Below are positions 49,368 through 60,132 of a DNA stretch of 64,000 nucleotides, in pieces. The notes beneath the pieces were generated by a model. That model searched no databases, had not been told where the DNA came from, and worked only from the letters and a program-made list of their open reading frames with translations. How positions within the stretch are numbered: position 1 is the first letter of the stretch; each line of letters starts with the position of its first letter. Made by a program: the position numbers and the translations under genes. Location of the stretch: assembly GCA_977017575.1 (NCBI GenBank), contig CDRNVI010000026.1:186001-250000 (forward strand). The letters are read 5' to 3'. The stretch comes from Paramoeba atlantica (lineage: Eukaryota; Discosea).

Positions 49368-50861
49368 CTATTCCGTGCGTCTTACGCCTGTCTGGGCGCT
49401 GCTCGCCACCCCCGGGCGAAAAACCGTCTTCGTACCTGCGCTATGCAGACGCGGACACTGATTTCGGTAGTGCCCTGGCTGTCGGCAATTAAAACACACG
49501 CGACCTCCTTTCGAAGTCCGAGGACGATTACTACACAGTTGTTCTTCAGTCATAATCTGGCCGTAGCGATCGTTGGGATCGTCGTCTTTATGAAGTCCCT
49601 GTTGCACACGTTCAACAGGAGCCCCCGTCGAGGCCCAGTAATGGTTTCTGAGTTCTTCTACCAGCATCTCCGCAATGCACAGGAATTGTTCATCCTTCCA
49701 TCCTTCCATAACTCGTGCTGCATAAATCCATTTCACAAGAATTGCGAACAAACGTTCACGATGTGCAGGGGGGTTAAAACGAACACCCAACTGAGGAGAC
49801 TCACGAAGTTCCCGAATCAACTCGCGAGGTTTGAATTCGTCGAGAGATTCAATCCAAGCTGCCCAAGTAAGAGGAACAAATGCGGAAAACTTCGCCGGGT
49901 CAGCAATCTGCAATTCTTGCATCGCTGTCAACTGATCATCACGTGGCTTCCCCCCAGGCATCGCTTTGTACACCTTGACTATCGATAGTGAGAAATAATC
50001 AATCAAGGGGTGAGGAAACTCATATTCATTGTCGGGCTCGTCATCCCAAGAGGCCCACAACTCAAAGGAATTACTGCCTCTAGCACGTTTACGGTACACG
50101 TCTCCTACCACAGTTTGAATCGTGTCATCCTGCTGCTCCGCCCACCGTGCTTCTACCCGCACCTTAAAACCTCGTTCGAGCAGTGTCAAAATCTTCTTGC
50201 CAAACTCTTCCTTGTCTGTCGCAGACATCCGAACGCTCCCGTTTCCGTTGCGCAACAAACTCTCAACTTGGTCAAGGTTGAGAACTTGTTCAGTCTGAGT
50301 TTCTGGAGCACCACGCTCCGGCGCACCAGGGGTGCCGAAAACTTGATGTGTCATAATTGCGAAAACGAGTGAAGCTTTACCCAAATAGAATAGTCACTAA
50401 TACAGTCACATAAGAATAAAATCAATTTCACGCGAAAATGCATACAGTTCATACACGTACATAATTATTAACAAACCCTGCTCAAATATAATCCCTCCTG
50501 AATTTCAATCCGTAAACTTTTAAGATTTTTTAGAGACGGAGGCGAGCAACTATTTGTTTGAGGAATAAAACGGTTCTGAGTTCGGCTTGTTCAACATTGC
50601 TGGGCACTCAGATTTACGGTGACCTTCGACACCACAACTGTAGCACCATATTCGAAATGTGTCCACCCCCGCACGGAATCCATGACGACCTAGATGCTGT
50701 GCGGTCGGTCCCGAGAGTGAAGGACGCTGAGGAACGTTTGATCGTGCCATAGGACGGAATGAACGCATATCAGCTGGTGCTTCATGTCCTCGTAAGGAAA
50801 AGGATGCATTTCCCCAACCATGGACCGCCTGTACAAAGAGCTCTCGCTCTCCACACTCCAT
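49368..50861 (-). pseudogene. Gag-like region of the DIRS-like fossil
   Basis: Acidic helical region (FELWASWDDEPDNEYEF...) with knuckle CFNCRQPGHYRNQC near its end. A second knuckle fragment, CYSCGVEGHRKSEC, lies upstream at about 50,600 and may be from another copy. Confidence 0.65.
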
Positions 50862-51783
50862 CAGGGAGCGATGAGCCAGAACGACGAGACCGATAGGAGA
50901 GAGCAGTCCTCCACGAAATCACTTCTCCGACGCCAATTCGCACTGCACCGTCTCGTCTCCTATCAATGTTTGATATAGGCTGTCACAACAGACGTAATCA
51001 TAGGTCTGCTACTGACGGCGCCGCAAAGCAATCAAGGAGAATAGATCGGCAAACACCCAGAAGAACGCAAGGCGATCGGACGCGGGGGCCATACTCCAGT
51101 CGCGACCACCCGAAGGGTGGCGCTCAAGCTCACTTATGACGCGGGCGTAACTACCTTCCGTAGCCACGCGAGAACGGAGGAGAACTACGCGTCGCAAAGC
51201 ACCGTTAATTCACCAACTTCACCAGGAAAGTTTCGGAGCTGACACAACTTTTTCAGAAAGAAAAAAACTTTGGGAGACTAAGAGGTCCCAATATTGTTTC
51301 TTGCCTGTGCTAGTATGCGACGACATACCATACCAAGATTTTTTTCATGGTGCTCTCGTGCCTTTTCTGCCTGCAGCACGTCTTCATGTGCCTCTGACTC
51401 CGTCGAGCGGCTTCGGGAGCTCGTGGACCACGAGGGAAAGCGTGCCCCTAGGCGTTTGATTTTGAAAACAAAACACTTCGAAATAATTTCATTTTGAGTC
51501 GCTTTGTTAACCCAAGTGCACAGAACATAATTTATGAGGTCTTCCTTTTACGAACGTCTAGTTGTGTGATGGAACATAATTTTCTAATGAATAGAAAGGA
51601 AATTATCAGAACATAATTTGATTACATCATTTTTTTGATCCTTTTAATTAGACATGGCCCGTCTAATGTCAATCGGCCCAGTATCTTATCCACAACACCG
51701 TAAGCGCACTCACACTCCTTACCAGATCCCTTGCCGCATCCCACAACATCTTCGGCTTACCAATTTTAGAGGCCCTGTTTTTG
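50862..51783. other. Intergenic, no gene seen
   Basis: Mixed composition; possibly the flank or untranslated part of the DIRS-like fossil on its high-coordinate side. Short frames show nothing recognisable. Confidence 0.4.
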
Positions 51784-51840
51784 ACCCCCCCTCCTAGCGT
51801 TGATTTTCGCCATAACCAGGCAACGCTAGGATAGGGGGGG
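51784..51840. repeat. Foldback hairpin with C7/G7 ends
   Basis: CCCCCCCTCCTAGCGTTG and CAACGCTAGGATAGGGGGGG pair with a 2-nt bulge around an 18-nt loop. Same style as the hairpin at 36,379. Confidence 0.75.
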
Positions 51841-52286
51841 AAGTATAGGTTTTTGAGGTAGGTAAAATTAAATCACTTTTTTTTGTAAAGATCACAATTC
51901 AATTTAATTATCAATTTAATATTAAATTCAAATTTAATTTCACCTATCACTATGGCGGAAGCAACCACAAGTATCAACCTTCCTTGGGAAGGACGGTTTT
52001 GCTTTATAGGCTTTTCCATTCCCACTTTGCGACGTATTCCTCCATGACGCTCATTGGGATATGAGAATTCAGTATTTGCACGGCAACGTTAGGCATCGGT
52101 GGAATGAAAAAAGGGTCTTATGAAAACTGTTTTATGTACATATACGTTTTTACATAGTTTAGGTTCGACGCCGAATTCTACGCGTTCTACGGCAAAAGAA
52201 TAATTCTACGTCGAATTCTACGGCCATTCTACGTAGAACACCTAGAACAAAAATAATTGTTTTAGGGAAAAATTATTCTTGGAAAA
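51841..52286. other. AT-rich spacer with GAATTCTACG repeats
   Basis: Words ATTCTACG and GAATTCTACG recur about five times at 52,170-52,250. No gene. Confidence 0.5.
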
Positions 52287-53681
52287 TTGAAGGATGAGTT
52301 CAGTGATCTGACGCTTTGGGCTTACCTAGACGACCTTTCAATCATCGGCCCGGCAGAACGTGTCGCACAGGCGTTTGGCGCTCTCTGTGATCACGCTTCG
52401 GGAATAGGACTGGAGGTACATCCAGCCAAATGTAAGCTTTCGACGCATTTCAATGACCAGTACGCTCCTTTCAGAGGTATGAACATAGAGCATGCGGAGC
52501 AAGGACAAAAGCTCCTAGGTGCATTCGTCTCCAAGGAAGGCGCGGATGAAACCAGATGGGTAGTCAACCAAATGCCTAAATTGCAGACATTCCTGGATCG
52601 GCTGCAACATCTCTCGTTACAAAGTGCTTACATTTTGCTGAAGAGATGTGGAGTCCCCCGGTGGGACTACCTAATGCGGTGTCATGAGCCGGAGGTAACG
52701 GCAAAAGCCAACGTGTTAGCGGACAAGGCCATACAGGAGTGTGCCTCAGAGCTGCTAGGAGGCTTCGAAGACCTGGAAAAGAACCCGTTTCACAGTACTC
52801 TCATGACGGGCGACCTTTTGGGGACGAAACCTTTTGCGCAGCAAGCGGCAACTCTGTATTCTCGCACAAAAGCTGAGGTATTAGGGTGTATGGAAAGACG
52901 ACGTTCTGCCTTGACAAGATATGAAGAATCGAAGTCAGCAGTGCGTAAAGAAACCAGCGAACTACATGACGTCCATTCACTTCAGTTGATGGACAAGAGA
53001 ACGCGCAATTGGACCGAGGCGCGTAGGAATCGGGGTGAGTACTTCATGCGCGACGCAGAATGGCAAACAGCCATGCGCATGCGATACTTGATAGCACCTA
53101 CTTCGGACCCTTTCGCACAATGTGAGTGCGGAGACATCCTCTCAAACAAAGATTTTGTTGTGCACGCCCTTGACTGCAATAAAGTCAAAGGCGACACTGC
53201 GGCCACTCGCCACAAACTTGTTAAGAATGCCTTCGTGCACTTGCTACGACAGTACGGATTCACTCCTGACAATCATGAACCCCGATTCTCTGCTGGTCAG
53301 GGCCCCGACGTCTGCTTTATGCTGGGAGGGAAGATATGTCTGGTGGACGTGACCGTCGTTAACCCCCTCGCCCCTTCTTATGTTAAGGCCGAATGGGTAG
53401 CGCCTGGCAACACTCTAGAAAGGGTGGAAAGCTTGAAAGTAAAAGCGCACAGTGACATGGCCACGAAAAGGGGTATGCATTTCTACCCCCTTGCATTTAC
53501 CGCTTTTGGTGTGGCAGGGAAGCGCACCGTACTCCTCCTAAAGGAGATCGCAAGGTATACGTATGACAGGAAAGGTTTCCTGCGTCATGCACTACAAGCC
53601 ATCAATGTGGCTGTTCAAAAAGGCAACGCCGCGATACTATCCTCCGCGATAAAAGAGTGGAGGAAGGCGGGTGTCCGCTAA
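52287..53681 (+). CDS. 5'-truncated LINE-B relative: RT end, knuckle and RLE
   Basis: 464 codons open throughout, from just before YLDD (residues 13-16) to EWRKAGVR. It aligns along its whole length with 6,783-8,231, sharing RWDYLMRCHEPEV, YFMRDAEWQTAMR, the CECGD...H...C knuckle, GPDVCFMLGG and LVDVTVVNPLAPSY, at roughly half identity by eye. It is thus a separate, diverged subfamily. The 5' part of the element is missing, as is common for LINE copies. No recognisable LINE-B 3' UTR follows. The frame has stayed clean despite truncation. Confidence 0.8.
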   Translation: MKDEFSDLTLWAYLDDLSIIGPAERVAQAFGALCDHASGIGLEVHPAKCKLSTHFNDQYAPFRGMNIEHAEQGQKLLGAFVSKEGADETRWVVNQMPKLQTFLDRLQHLSLQSAYILLKRCGVPRWDYLMRCHEPEVTAKANVLADKAIQECASELLGGFEDLEKNPFHSTLMTGDLLGTKPFAQQAATLYSRTKAEVLGCMERRRSALTRYEESKSAVRKETSELHDVHSLQLMDKRTRNWTEARRNRGEYFMRDAEWQTAMRMRYLIAPTSDPFAQCECGDILSNKDFVVHALDCNKVKGDTAATRHKLVKNAFVHLLRQYGFTPDNHEPRFSAGQGPDVCFMLGGKICLVDVTVVNPLAPSYVKAEWVAPGNTLERVESLKVKAHSDMATKRGMHFYPLAFTAFGVAGKRTVLLLKEIARYTYDRKGFLRHALQAINVAVQKGNAAILSSAIKEWRKAGVR

Positions 53682-53843
53682 TTGAAAATGCGAAATGAAG
53701 TACGCATTACAAAAATTATTGTTGTAAAATGTATCTCATACTCTACCCATAGAAACTGTGAAACGCAAAATACGTCCTAAATAGGCATGCCCAAACGTGC
53801 TTGACGCGAAGAATACTTCACTCCCATGACGAATAACCATGAA

Positions 53844-55588
53844 TCACATTTTGTTACTAGAGGGGGGACCCATAGGTACTTGGGGTAACTTGGCTGCTTC
53901 ATAAACACTTGGGAACTTGTGAATACCTATCGTGTCCCACCAATTCATTTCTGTACGTTGTCGAGATGGGTCCCACTCGTAATCGGTGCAAAAAAGGTAG
54001 GATTTCCACTCATGCTCAGAGATATGAAAAATAGGTGTTTCACCACGAAACAAATCATTAGTTCGTTCAACTGATAGTGGTGTAAAACCTGCTTTTCTAG
54101 CTCGCAGGGATATAAAGTCCGGCGCGAACCACATAATATCATCCCAGAACTTCATATTATGCTTATTCTTGAGGCGAGAAAGATGATTCACCAAAGCTTG
54201 TCGTAAAGGAGAGTACCCAGTTTCTCCTTCCCTGATGCGGGTAAGCTTCTGTATCATGGGCCACACGGCAGTCACCATCAGAATGCCTCCTAAGTCCGAA
54301 ACTTGGTTCAGCGCATCACGTACGGGAGCAAGTCGATTGCAAAATTCTTGAGCTTGTGATATGATACCGTGGATAGATTGCGCGCTAATATTTTCGGCAC
54401 ATTTCCTCACCGACTGACTGACCCTAGGGTTTTTCATTTCCTCCTTGATAAAAGCAGCAACCGTTGGCACGTGTGAAGCAAGGAAATCGATAAAAGTAAA
54501 CTTGTAACTATGGAACTCAATGTCTCGATAAGAATTTCTGCAGTTTCCTTCCCATTAAAGGCTTTGCGTTTCGGATGGTACATTGGAGTCAACAAGAAGT
54601 AACTGCTTCCAACGTACAGTACACCTACTAGTACGTGCTCGCTTAACACTTTATGAATCCTGGCGTCCACAGCAAAGCCAAAAAATGCTTCAAGGGTAAT
54701 AGCACTGATAATGGTACCCCATATTTCGTCCGCTAGTTCTTTCTCCCACTTCCGTAATATTGTATGATCTTGCGATAAAGTGGAAAGAACCTCACCCCGC
54801 GTGGCGCCTAGTGTGCGCAACTCCTTGTAGGAACATAAAAGCGTGTGTGCTGCTTTGCAAGAAAGGTTCGTTTGCGACACAAGACAAGGGATACATCGCT
54901 GTACGAAGGTTAGTGTACTCCTCTCAGACCTTTCGACCTAGGCGTCTGTTCCCAAGGATTCTTGTGAAACCCCCTCACGAGCAGAGCAAATGTGTCTTAT
55001 GTGGTGGTAGTAGTGATTGTTGTGCGAGGAGTGCCCTACCCATGTGCAGTCAATGCATTTCAAGTAGGTGCGCTGTCCCATTGCATTCACGTGGTAGGGG
55101 CGAGGATAACGTAATTCGCATTCCCGGCAGTCTTTGCTTCGATTCTATTCGTCCTTGCTGCTTCCTGCTGGAGCCGTACATCCCAAACAACGCTCCTTTA
55201 TAAATTTCGCCCTAATACGAGGATACTTCATTGGATCAACGTCTGATTTTTCTTCTTTATGCGCATTTTCAAGAAGCTGAGCAGGTGATAACTCAATTTC
55301 CGCCTCCAGGAAAGATATCATTGTGCGACGCTGCTGCACTGGTACGTAAGCGACCTTGGAGAATGGCGTGTTTGAAGCCTGAGACTGATCGACCCTTTCG
55401 GGTTGAGTCAATTGGTCAGGTGATACTGTGATGTTTCCGGGAAGAATAAGTGAAGCCCGTGGCTGAGATTTCCTTAGAATGTTCGGAGGGGTGGATCCAG
55501 GAGGCAGTGATATCCTATTACGTTGAGAACGCAAAAAAAATAGAAATACTGTGGGCACTGTTTTTAATCTAGAAATATTGATGCACAA
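53844..55588 (-). mobile_element. Decayed hAT element 2
   Basis: Three minus-strand pieces resemble the 43.4-kb transposase. The C-terminal piece (53,844-54,470) has HNMKFWDDIMWFAPDF and FHISEHEWKSYLFC; the N-terminal piece (54,434-54,880) has FGFAVDARIHKVLSEHVL and MYHPKRKAFNGKE; a finger (YLKCIDCTWVGHSSH) lies near 55,000-55,090. The middle with DG and C-x2-H is deleted, and frames change between pieces. A further basic frame (55,145-55,588) may be its N-terminal extension. Confidence 0.75.
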
Positions 55589-56512
55589 TCAGTTTAATAT
55601 ATGTTTGAAAATATGGTATGAACTTTTATTAAATGAACTAATTGCAAGAAAATGAACACCTACAAGTTGTAAATTATAACTTGTATTACAGTAATTCGCA
55701 CCCCGTTTCTCTTTTGCGTTCTCTTTTGCGTTTTCTCCCCCCACGATTGATGCGTTATTGATATGCCTCAGGTCCTTGTTTTATTTGATAGACACATTGC
55801 TCTGAAACGTGGTGCTTTTTGGAAAGCGATTTTAGGGATTCACTCGATCTGCTGATCGGTAGCTTATCCTTCATAGAAAGGCTCTTTTTCGTGTGATGAG
55901 GGGGTTCTGTGGCGAATGATGGGGTGGGGGTAGATGTTAAGGCTTTGGCGAGGGGTCCAACTCGGGGGGCTGGTTCTCAAGACCTGATCCAGCCTGTCAG
56001 TGGCCCAATTGACATGATAAATATTCTTCTCTTGGGACCTGACTGGGTTTGTCTCGGTTTGCCTCGGTTTGCAGTGTACTGGTTTCAGCCCTAGTAGGGG
56101 AGTTACAGTATCGAACGATTCGCGCGAGATTACGTGGCCCGACGCGAGATCACGTGAGACCATATGAGATCACGCGAGATCATACCCGCAGTCCCTCAAA
56201 TATTTCATTTAAGCCCACCTTCCTTTTTCATGGAAAGTATGTCTAAGAATTCGGCAAGAAAAAAATCCACGGATCGTCGGAGTCTCAGCTCGATATGCAC
56301 TTAACCGGGGGAGGGGGAGTGGCTACTCGGCTGCACTCAAATGTGGGGGACAGTAAATAATTTAACTTCACGAGCGAAAGCATTATTTTTACAAAATAGT
56401 GTATTTAAATGGTTAGGGTGAATACTCAGGGAATACTCAGGGAAGCACGAACAGGTCTCCTTGGAGGCCTGAGAGGATTTTCTGTAAGCGGCGTCACAGC
56501 TTAACATGCCGG
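55589..56512. other. Intergenic; imperfect GAGATCACG repeats
   Basis: At 56,125-56,185 the words CGAGATCACGTGAGA and GAGATCACGCGAGATCA recur with palindromic CACGTG and CATATG cores. Otherwise no gene or RNA recognised. Confidence 0.45.
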
Positions 56513-56580
56513 GGGGGCATGTTATGGTGCTACAGGCATGTTATGGTGCTACAGGCATGTAATGGTGTTACAGGCATGTT
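56513..56580 (+). repeat. 19-bp tandem repeat GGCATGTTATGGTGCTACA
   Basis: About 3.5 copies, the last diverged (GTAATGGTGTTACAG). The first is preceded by AACATGCCGGGGGGGCATGTT, an inverted repeat. Confidence 0.8.
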
Positions 56581-56679
56581 AATTTTCTCAACCTCCGTTT
56601 GAAAAAATAAGGAAAGCAATCGACACAAAACTTCTTCATGAAAAAGGTCGGAGAACTCTACTGTCAGTAGCTCAACATC

Positions 56680-56799
56680 TTAATCAGCAGCTTCGTCTTC
56701 CTCGTCATGATCCTCTTCTTCTTCCTTCTCGTCTTTCTTTTCCTCGCCCTCTTCCTCTTCTTCACAGGATTCCTCACGAGTATGGCCCTGATTCGGCAT
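56680..56799 (-). CDS. Small acidic ORF or exon
   Basis: 39 residues from MPNQGHTREES to an almost pure Glu/Asp/Lys tail ending DEAAD. Too short to judge. The tail resembles the acidic C-terminus of chromatin proteins, so it could be a last exon whose upstream part is spliced. Simple GAA-type repeats could also produce it by chance. Confidence 0.3.
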   Translation of the reverse strand: MPNQGHTREESCEEEEEGEEKKDEKEEEEDHDEEDEAAD

Positions 56800-56985
56800 T
56801 GAAAAATAACACAGAAATATCCTGAAGAGAGGCTTAAAAGAAATAAATGATTAAACCGCCTCATACAGCACATTGTACCATGATTTCAACCCACAAGCAT
56901 ATAACAAGCCTTTCGTTTCCATTTTTAGAACTTCTTTCCCTTTTCTGTTGTTACCACCCCCCTCCTACCCCTCCTCTGTACCCCA

Positions 56986-59364
56986 ATGAACAACATTGAC
57001 GTCCACGTTCGTGTCCTCCCCACAAGCGATTGTATGTGGCGCACCGGCCCCAACCACCTCTCCCCCTGCGGGAAACCCGAGACCTACGCCTTCACCCACG
57101 TCCACGGCACCACCAGCACCAACCGTGACGTGTTCACTACGCTACGCCCCTTGGTCGCGCAAACCAGTGCCGGGATGAATGTCACCATCCTCGCCTACGG
57201 CCCCACAGGAAGTGGCAAGACCCACACCATGCTGGGTACGCCCTCCGACCCCGGGGTATTCTTTTTGGCGGCCCAGGAGATGGTCGCGGAGGCCTCGATG
57301 GTGGCCAGTGCCCTCCCGGCCCCGACCCGGGACCGGATTGACCATGCCGTGCGTAGTCTCCAGCAAGGGAGGGGCAATGGGCTACCCTCGGATTCCACGA
57401 CGGATGGGCCCGAAACAGGAGCACAGAATTGGGTAGACCCCTCCGGTTCTTCAGGGGGGATGGCGTGTCCCTATGGTTTACGGGCCGCCTACCTGGAGGT
57501 GTATAATGAGCAAATTCGGGACTTGTTGCAAACGCCCCCGGGGGAGGTGGAGATCCGAGAGAGCCCGGACCGCTCGGTGTTTCTCGAGAACCTCTCCTGG
57601 CACCCGTTTGCCTCCCTCCCGGAGTTACAACGGTTGGTGCTTCGAGGGGAGGCGGAGCGCTCGGTGGCCTCTACCCAGTTAAACGACCACAGTAGTCGCT
57701 CCCACACGATTCTCGCCATTGAACGTGTCCAGGTCGTGTACAATCCTGAAACCACCCCTCCCTCTTTCCCCTCCCACACCACGGAGCCACCGAACGCCCA
57801 ACCCCCGACCCCCGCTTTATCCCTCCGCAAATGTCCCGGGGTTCTCCACCTCGTCGACCTCGCGGGCTCCGAGAGCGCCAGCCGGGCCCAAACCACCGGC
57901 CCCTCCCTCCGCGAGGGGGGCTACATCAACAAATCCCTCCTCGCCCTCGGCAACGTCGTCGATGCCCTCGTCGAGGCCCGCCCCCACATCCCCTACCGCG
58001 AGAGCAAACTCACCCGGGTCCTCTCCGGCGCCCTCGGGGGCAATGCCCACACCGCCGTCCTCTGCTGTCTCAACTCCCAGACCCCCAACTACGAGCAAGC
58101 CCTCACCGTGCTGCGGTTCGCCCAGCGCTGCCAGCGCGTCCTGCTCCACCCCACCACCCACAACCCCCAGCCCCCGAGCTGTCTCCCCCTGGTCGTGGAA
58201 GCCGCCGCGGGGATCCGACACGGGGCCCGGGCCCTGGTGCGCCCGACCTATGCCGCGGGGCGCCACGACGGGACGCGAGCCGTACTCCGGGCCACCCAGC
58301 GCGCGACGGAGGTTGCCACCCACTGGTTTGTGGAACAAGCCAACGAGGCGGTGACCCGACATGAGGGGTTTTGGCATGAGCTCCGAAGCGGTCTCATGAG
58401 CGCACGCGAGCAGGTCCGGGACCAGGTCGCGGGGCTGCGTCGGAGTGTGGCCGCGCTCGGGCAGTTTGTGGAAAAGGAGACCGCGGCCTCCGCGGGGGCA
58501 CAGGCCCAGGTGGAGGAGAGGGTGCGGGAGGTGCGGGGGTGTGAGGGGGAGGTGGGGGAATTGAAACGGGCCACCGCGGAGCTGCGTCGGATGGCGGAGT
58601 TGCAGGAGAGGCAGCGGGAGACGGTGGATCGGCAGGGGAAGATGGATTTGGATAAGGCCGAGGCGGCGTTGGCGCAGGATTTACGGCGCTGTAGTGAGGC
58701 GATGCAGGAGGCCTCCCAGGGGGAGAAATATCGGGAGGCCGAGGACCAGCGTAGGGCAGCTGCGGCGGCGGCGCAAAAGAGTGCCCAAAAAGAGAGTGAC
58801 GCCTTGGATTTGCAAATCGCGGAACTCGAGCACCAGTTACGTCTTGTGGAGGGGAGAAATCGGACCGCGGAGCTCGCCGCGCAAAGGGCAGATTCTTTAC
58901 GTGAGATGGTTGACCGGGAGAAATGTAAACTAGCGGAACTGGATGTACAAGTAGAGCGTTTGAAGGAACAGCTCGCGACCGTGAGAGGAGGTACCAGGAC
59001 GAAGGAGGTGACAAAGGAGATTCTTGCGGGGGGTGTAGCGGTGGGATCTGAAACAAACGTAGAGGGGAGTGCGGGAGAGAGCTTAACTCCGTCACAGAAA
59101 CCGTTGACTCCGACACTGGGATGCCTTACGGGTACCTTGCGCGACCGCACCAATGTACCCTTGGAGAAGGAGAACGACAAACTGTTGGACGGGAAAGAGC
59201 TCTTTTGTAGCAAAAGTCCAGGGTTTTACGGCAAAGGAGAGCTGAGCCTTATTCTTGAAACGGTGGAGGACGAACTGCAGGATTTAGGAGCAAAGAAAAC
59301 GACCCCAGCGAAGCGAAAGAAAAGTGCAACGCGGCCTGCCCGACGAAAACCAAAGCGAGCTTAG
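56986..59364 (+). CDS. Kinesin with N-terminal motor
   Basis: 792 residues in one exon. The motor (about 4-395) has the P-loop GPTGSGKTHTM (from 72), switch I NDHSSRSH, switch II DLAGSE (291-296) and the microtubule-binding loop YRESKLTRVL. A linker and a helical, Glu/Arg/Ala-rich coiled coil run from about 440 to 680, and the tail ends in a Lys/Arg-rich stretch (PAKRKKSATRPARRKPKRA). It would walk on microtubules using ATP; subfamily not assigned. A 60-residue Gly/Ser-rich insert (about 105-160) sits after the P-loop region. Coding GC is much higher than the flanks. A pyrimidine-rich stretch directly precedes the ATG. Confidence 0.93.
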   Translation: MNNIDVHVRVLPTSDCMWRTGPNHLSPCGKPETYAFTHVHGTTSTNRDVFTTLRPLVAQTSAGMNVTILAYGPTGSGKTHTMLGTPSDPGVFFLAAQEMVAEASMVASALPAPTRDRIDHAVRSLQQGRGNGLPSDSTTDGPETGAQNWVDPSGSSGGMACPYGLRAAYLEVYNEQIRDLLQTPPGEVEIRESPDRSVFLENLSWHPFASLPELQRLVLRGEAERSVASTQLNDHSSRSHTILAIERVQVVYNPETTPPSFPSHTTEPPNAQPPTPALSLRKCPGVLHLVDLAGSESASRAQTTGPSLREGGYINKSLLALGNVVDALVEARPHIPYRESKLTRVLSGALGGNAHTAVLCCLNSQTPNYEQALTVLRFAQRCQRVLLHPTTHNPQPPSCLPLVVEAAAGIRHGARALVRPTYAAGRHDGTRAVLRATQRATEVATHWFVEQANEAVTRHEGFWHELRSGLMSAREQVRDQVAGLRRSVAALGQFVEKETAASAGAQAQVEERVREVRGCEGEVGELKRATAELRRMAELQERQRETVDRQGKMDLDKAEAALAQDLRRCSEAMQEASQGEKYREAEDQRRAAAAAAQKSAQKESDALDLQIAELEHQLRLVEGRNRTAELAAQRADSLREMVDREKCKLAELDVQVERLKEQLATVRGGTRTKEVTKEILAGGVAVGSETNVEGSAGESLTPSQKPLTPTLGCLTGTLRDRTNVPLEKENDKLLDGKELFCSKSPGFYGKGELSLILETVEDELQDLGAKKTTPAKRKKSATRPARRKPKRA

Positions 59365-59709
59365 TGATCCTGTTGCATTGCCATTCACACCCCTTGTGTT
59401 TTACCTAGATGATATTGTAATTCTTAGAGAATTTAGCATAGGAGCTGTCCGTCAAGGTTTTCGCCTTTTTAGAAACTCTAGTTTCATGTAGTATCGCATC
59501 TTGCGTTTACGTGCTATGTTTTTATTGTACATGCATGGACTATGGTGTATATGGTGTATAAGGAGTTAAGCTATCTAAGCTGTACATTGGTAATGCACCA
59601 TCATTTCTTAATACGTTTTACCTAATCTATCTGCACAAGATTAGGGGTTCAAAGACGATAAAAGTTTGAAGTTTTACACTTTAATATTTAAATATTCCAC
59701 TGAATCAAC
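59365..59709. other. Spacer between kinesin and CX9C gene
   Basis: AT-rich, no gene. It should hold the kinesin 3' end and the promoter of the next gene; AATATTTAAATATT, a 14-bp palindrome, lies 20 bp before the next ATG. Confidence 0.5.
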
Positions 59710-60132
59710 ATGTCAAGTGAGAATGATGAGGCAGTGAATATTCTTCTCACGAAGCTCCTCAAGGAGAGGTATTGCTACGCTCAAAACAACGATTACGAGG
59801 CTTGTGTGGCAAATTATGTCCCTTTGCAGGGCGATGGAAGCTACGTGGAGCAATCTCTTCAACGGAAGGGACGGAAAATTTGTGATCCCTACATGAATGT
59901 GTTGCAACAGTGTATGCAGGATGAGAAGAAACACCATACCATTATGAAGCACGCCTCGCAGCAATCCGAGTGCAAAGCGGAGCGTCAGCAGTACATGAAG
60001 TGTCAACGACTACACGCGTCCTCCGGTGCGTCTGAGGCCTGTGAGCAGGAAGCGAGGGAAATGCTCATGTGCGGTCTAGCTTTCATGCTGCAGAAGAACC
60101 GGCAACGTCAACAGCAGAGACAGCATCAATGA
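59710..60132 (+). CDS. Four-CX9C (double CHCH) mitochondrial protein
   Basis: 140 residues with eight cysteines in four exact CX9C pairs: 22/32, 58/68, 88/98 and 111/121. Twin CX9C helices are the substrate form of the Mia40 import pathway of the mitochondrial intermembrane space, where they gain disulfides. Two CHCH pairs in one protein is the arrangement of complex I subunit NDUFA8, whose usual length (about 170) is near this, but the sequence does not let me claim that identity. The C-terminus is Gln/Arg-rich (RQRQQQRQHQ). No introns. The start is the first ATG. Confidence 0.85.
   Translation: MSSENDEAVNILLTKLLKERYCYAQNNDYEACVANYVPLQGDGSYVEQSLQRKGRKICDPYMNVLQQCMQDEKKHHTIMKHASQQSECKAERQQYMKCQRLHASSGASEACEQEAREMLMCGLAFMLQKNRQRQQQRQHQ

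Larger units (their letters stand above)
46107..50861 (-). mobile_element. Fossil DIRS/VIPER-like tyrosine-recombinase retroelement
   Basis: Reading the minus strand: a gag-like region with CCHC knuckles, a tyrosine recombinase, a reverse transcriptase and an RNase H. Recombinase ahead of RT is the order I recall for trypanosomatid VIPER/TATE rather than DIRS1 or Ngaro. Broken in several places; terminal repeats were not established. Age looks moderate, since all domains are still recognisable. Confidence 0.75.

Noticed and set aside
57817-58377. Long antisense and alternative frames over the kinesin
   Set aside because: High GC lowers stop frequency. The kinesin motor motifs fix the true frame; the others are Pro/Ser/Arg-rich with no motifs.
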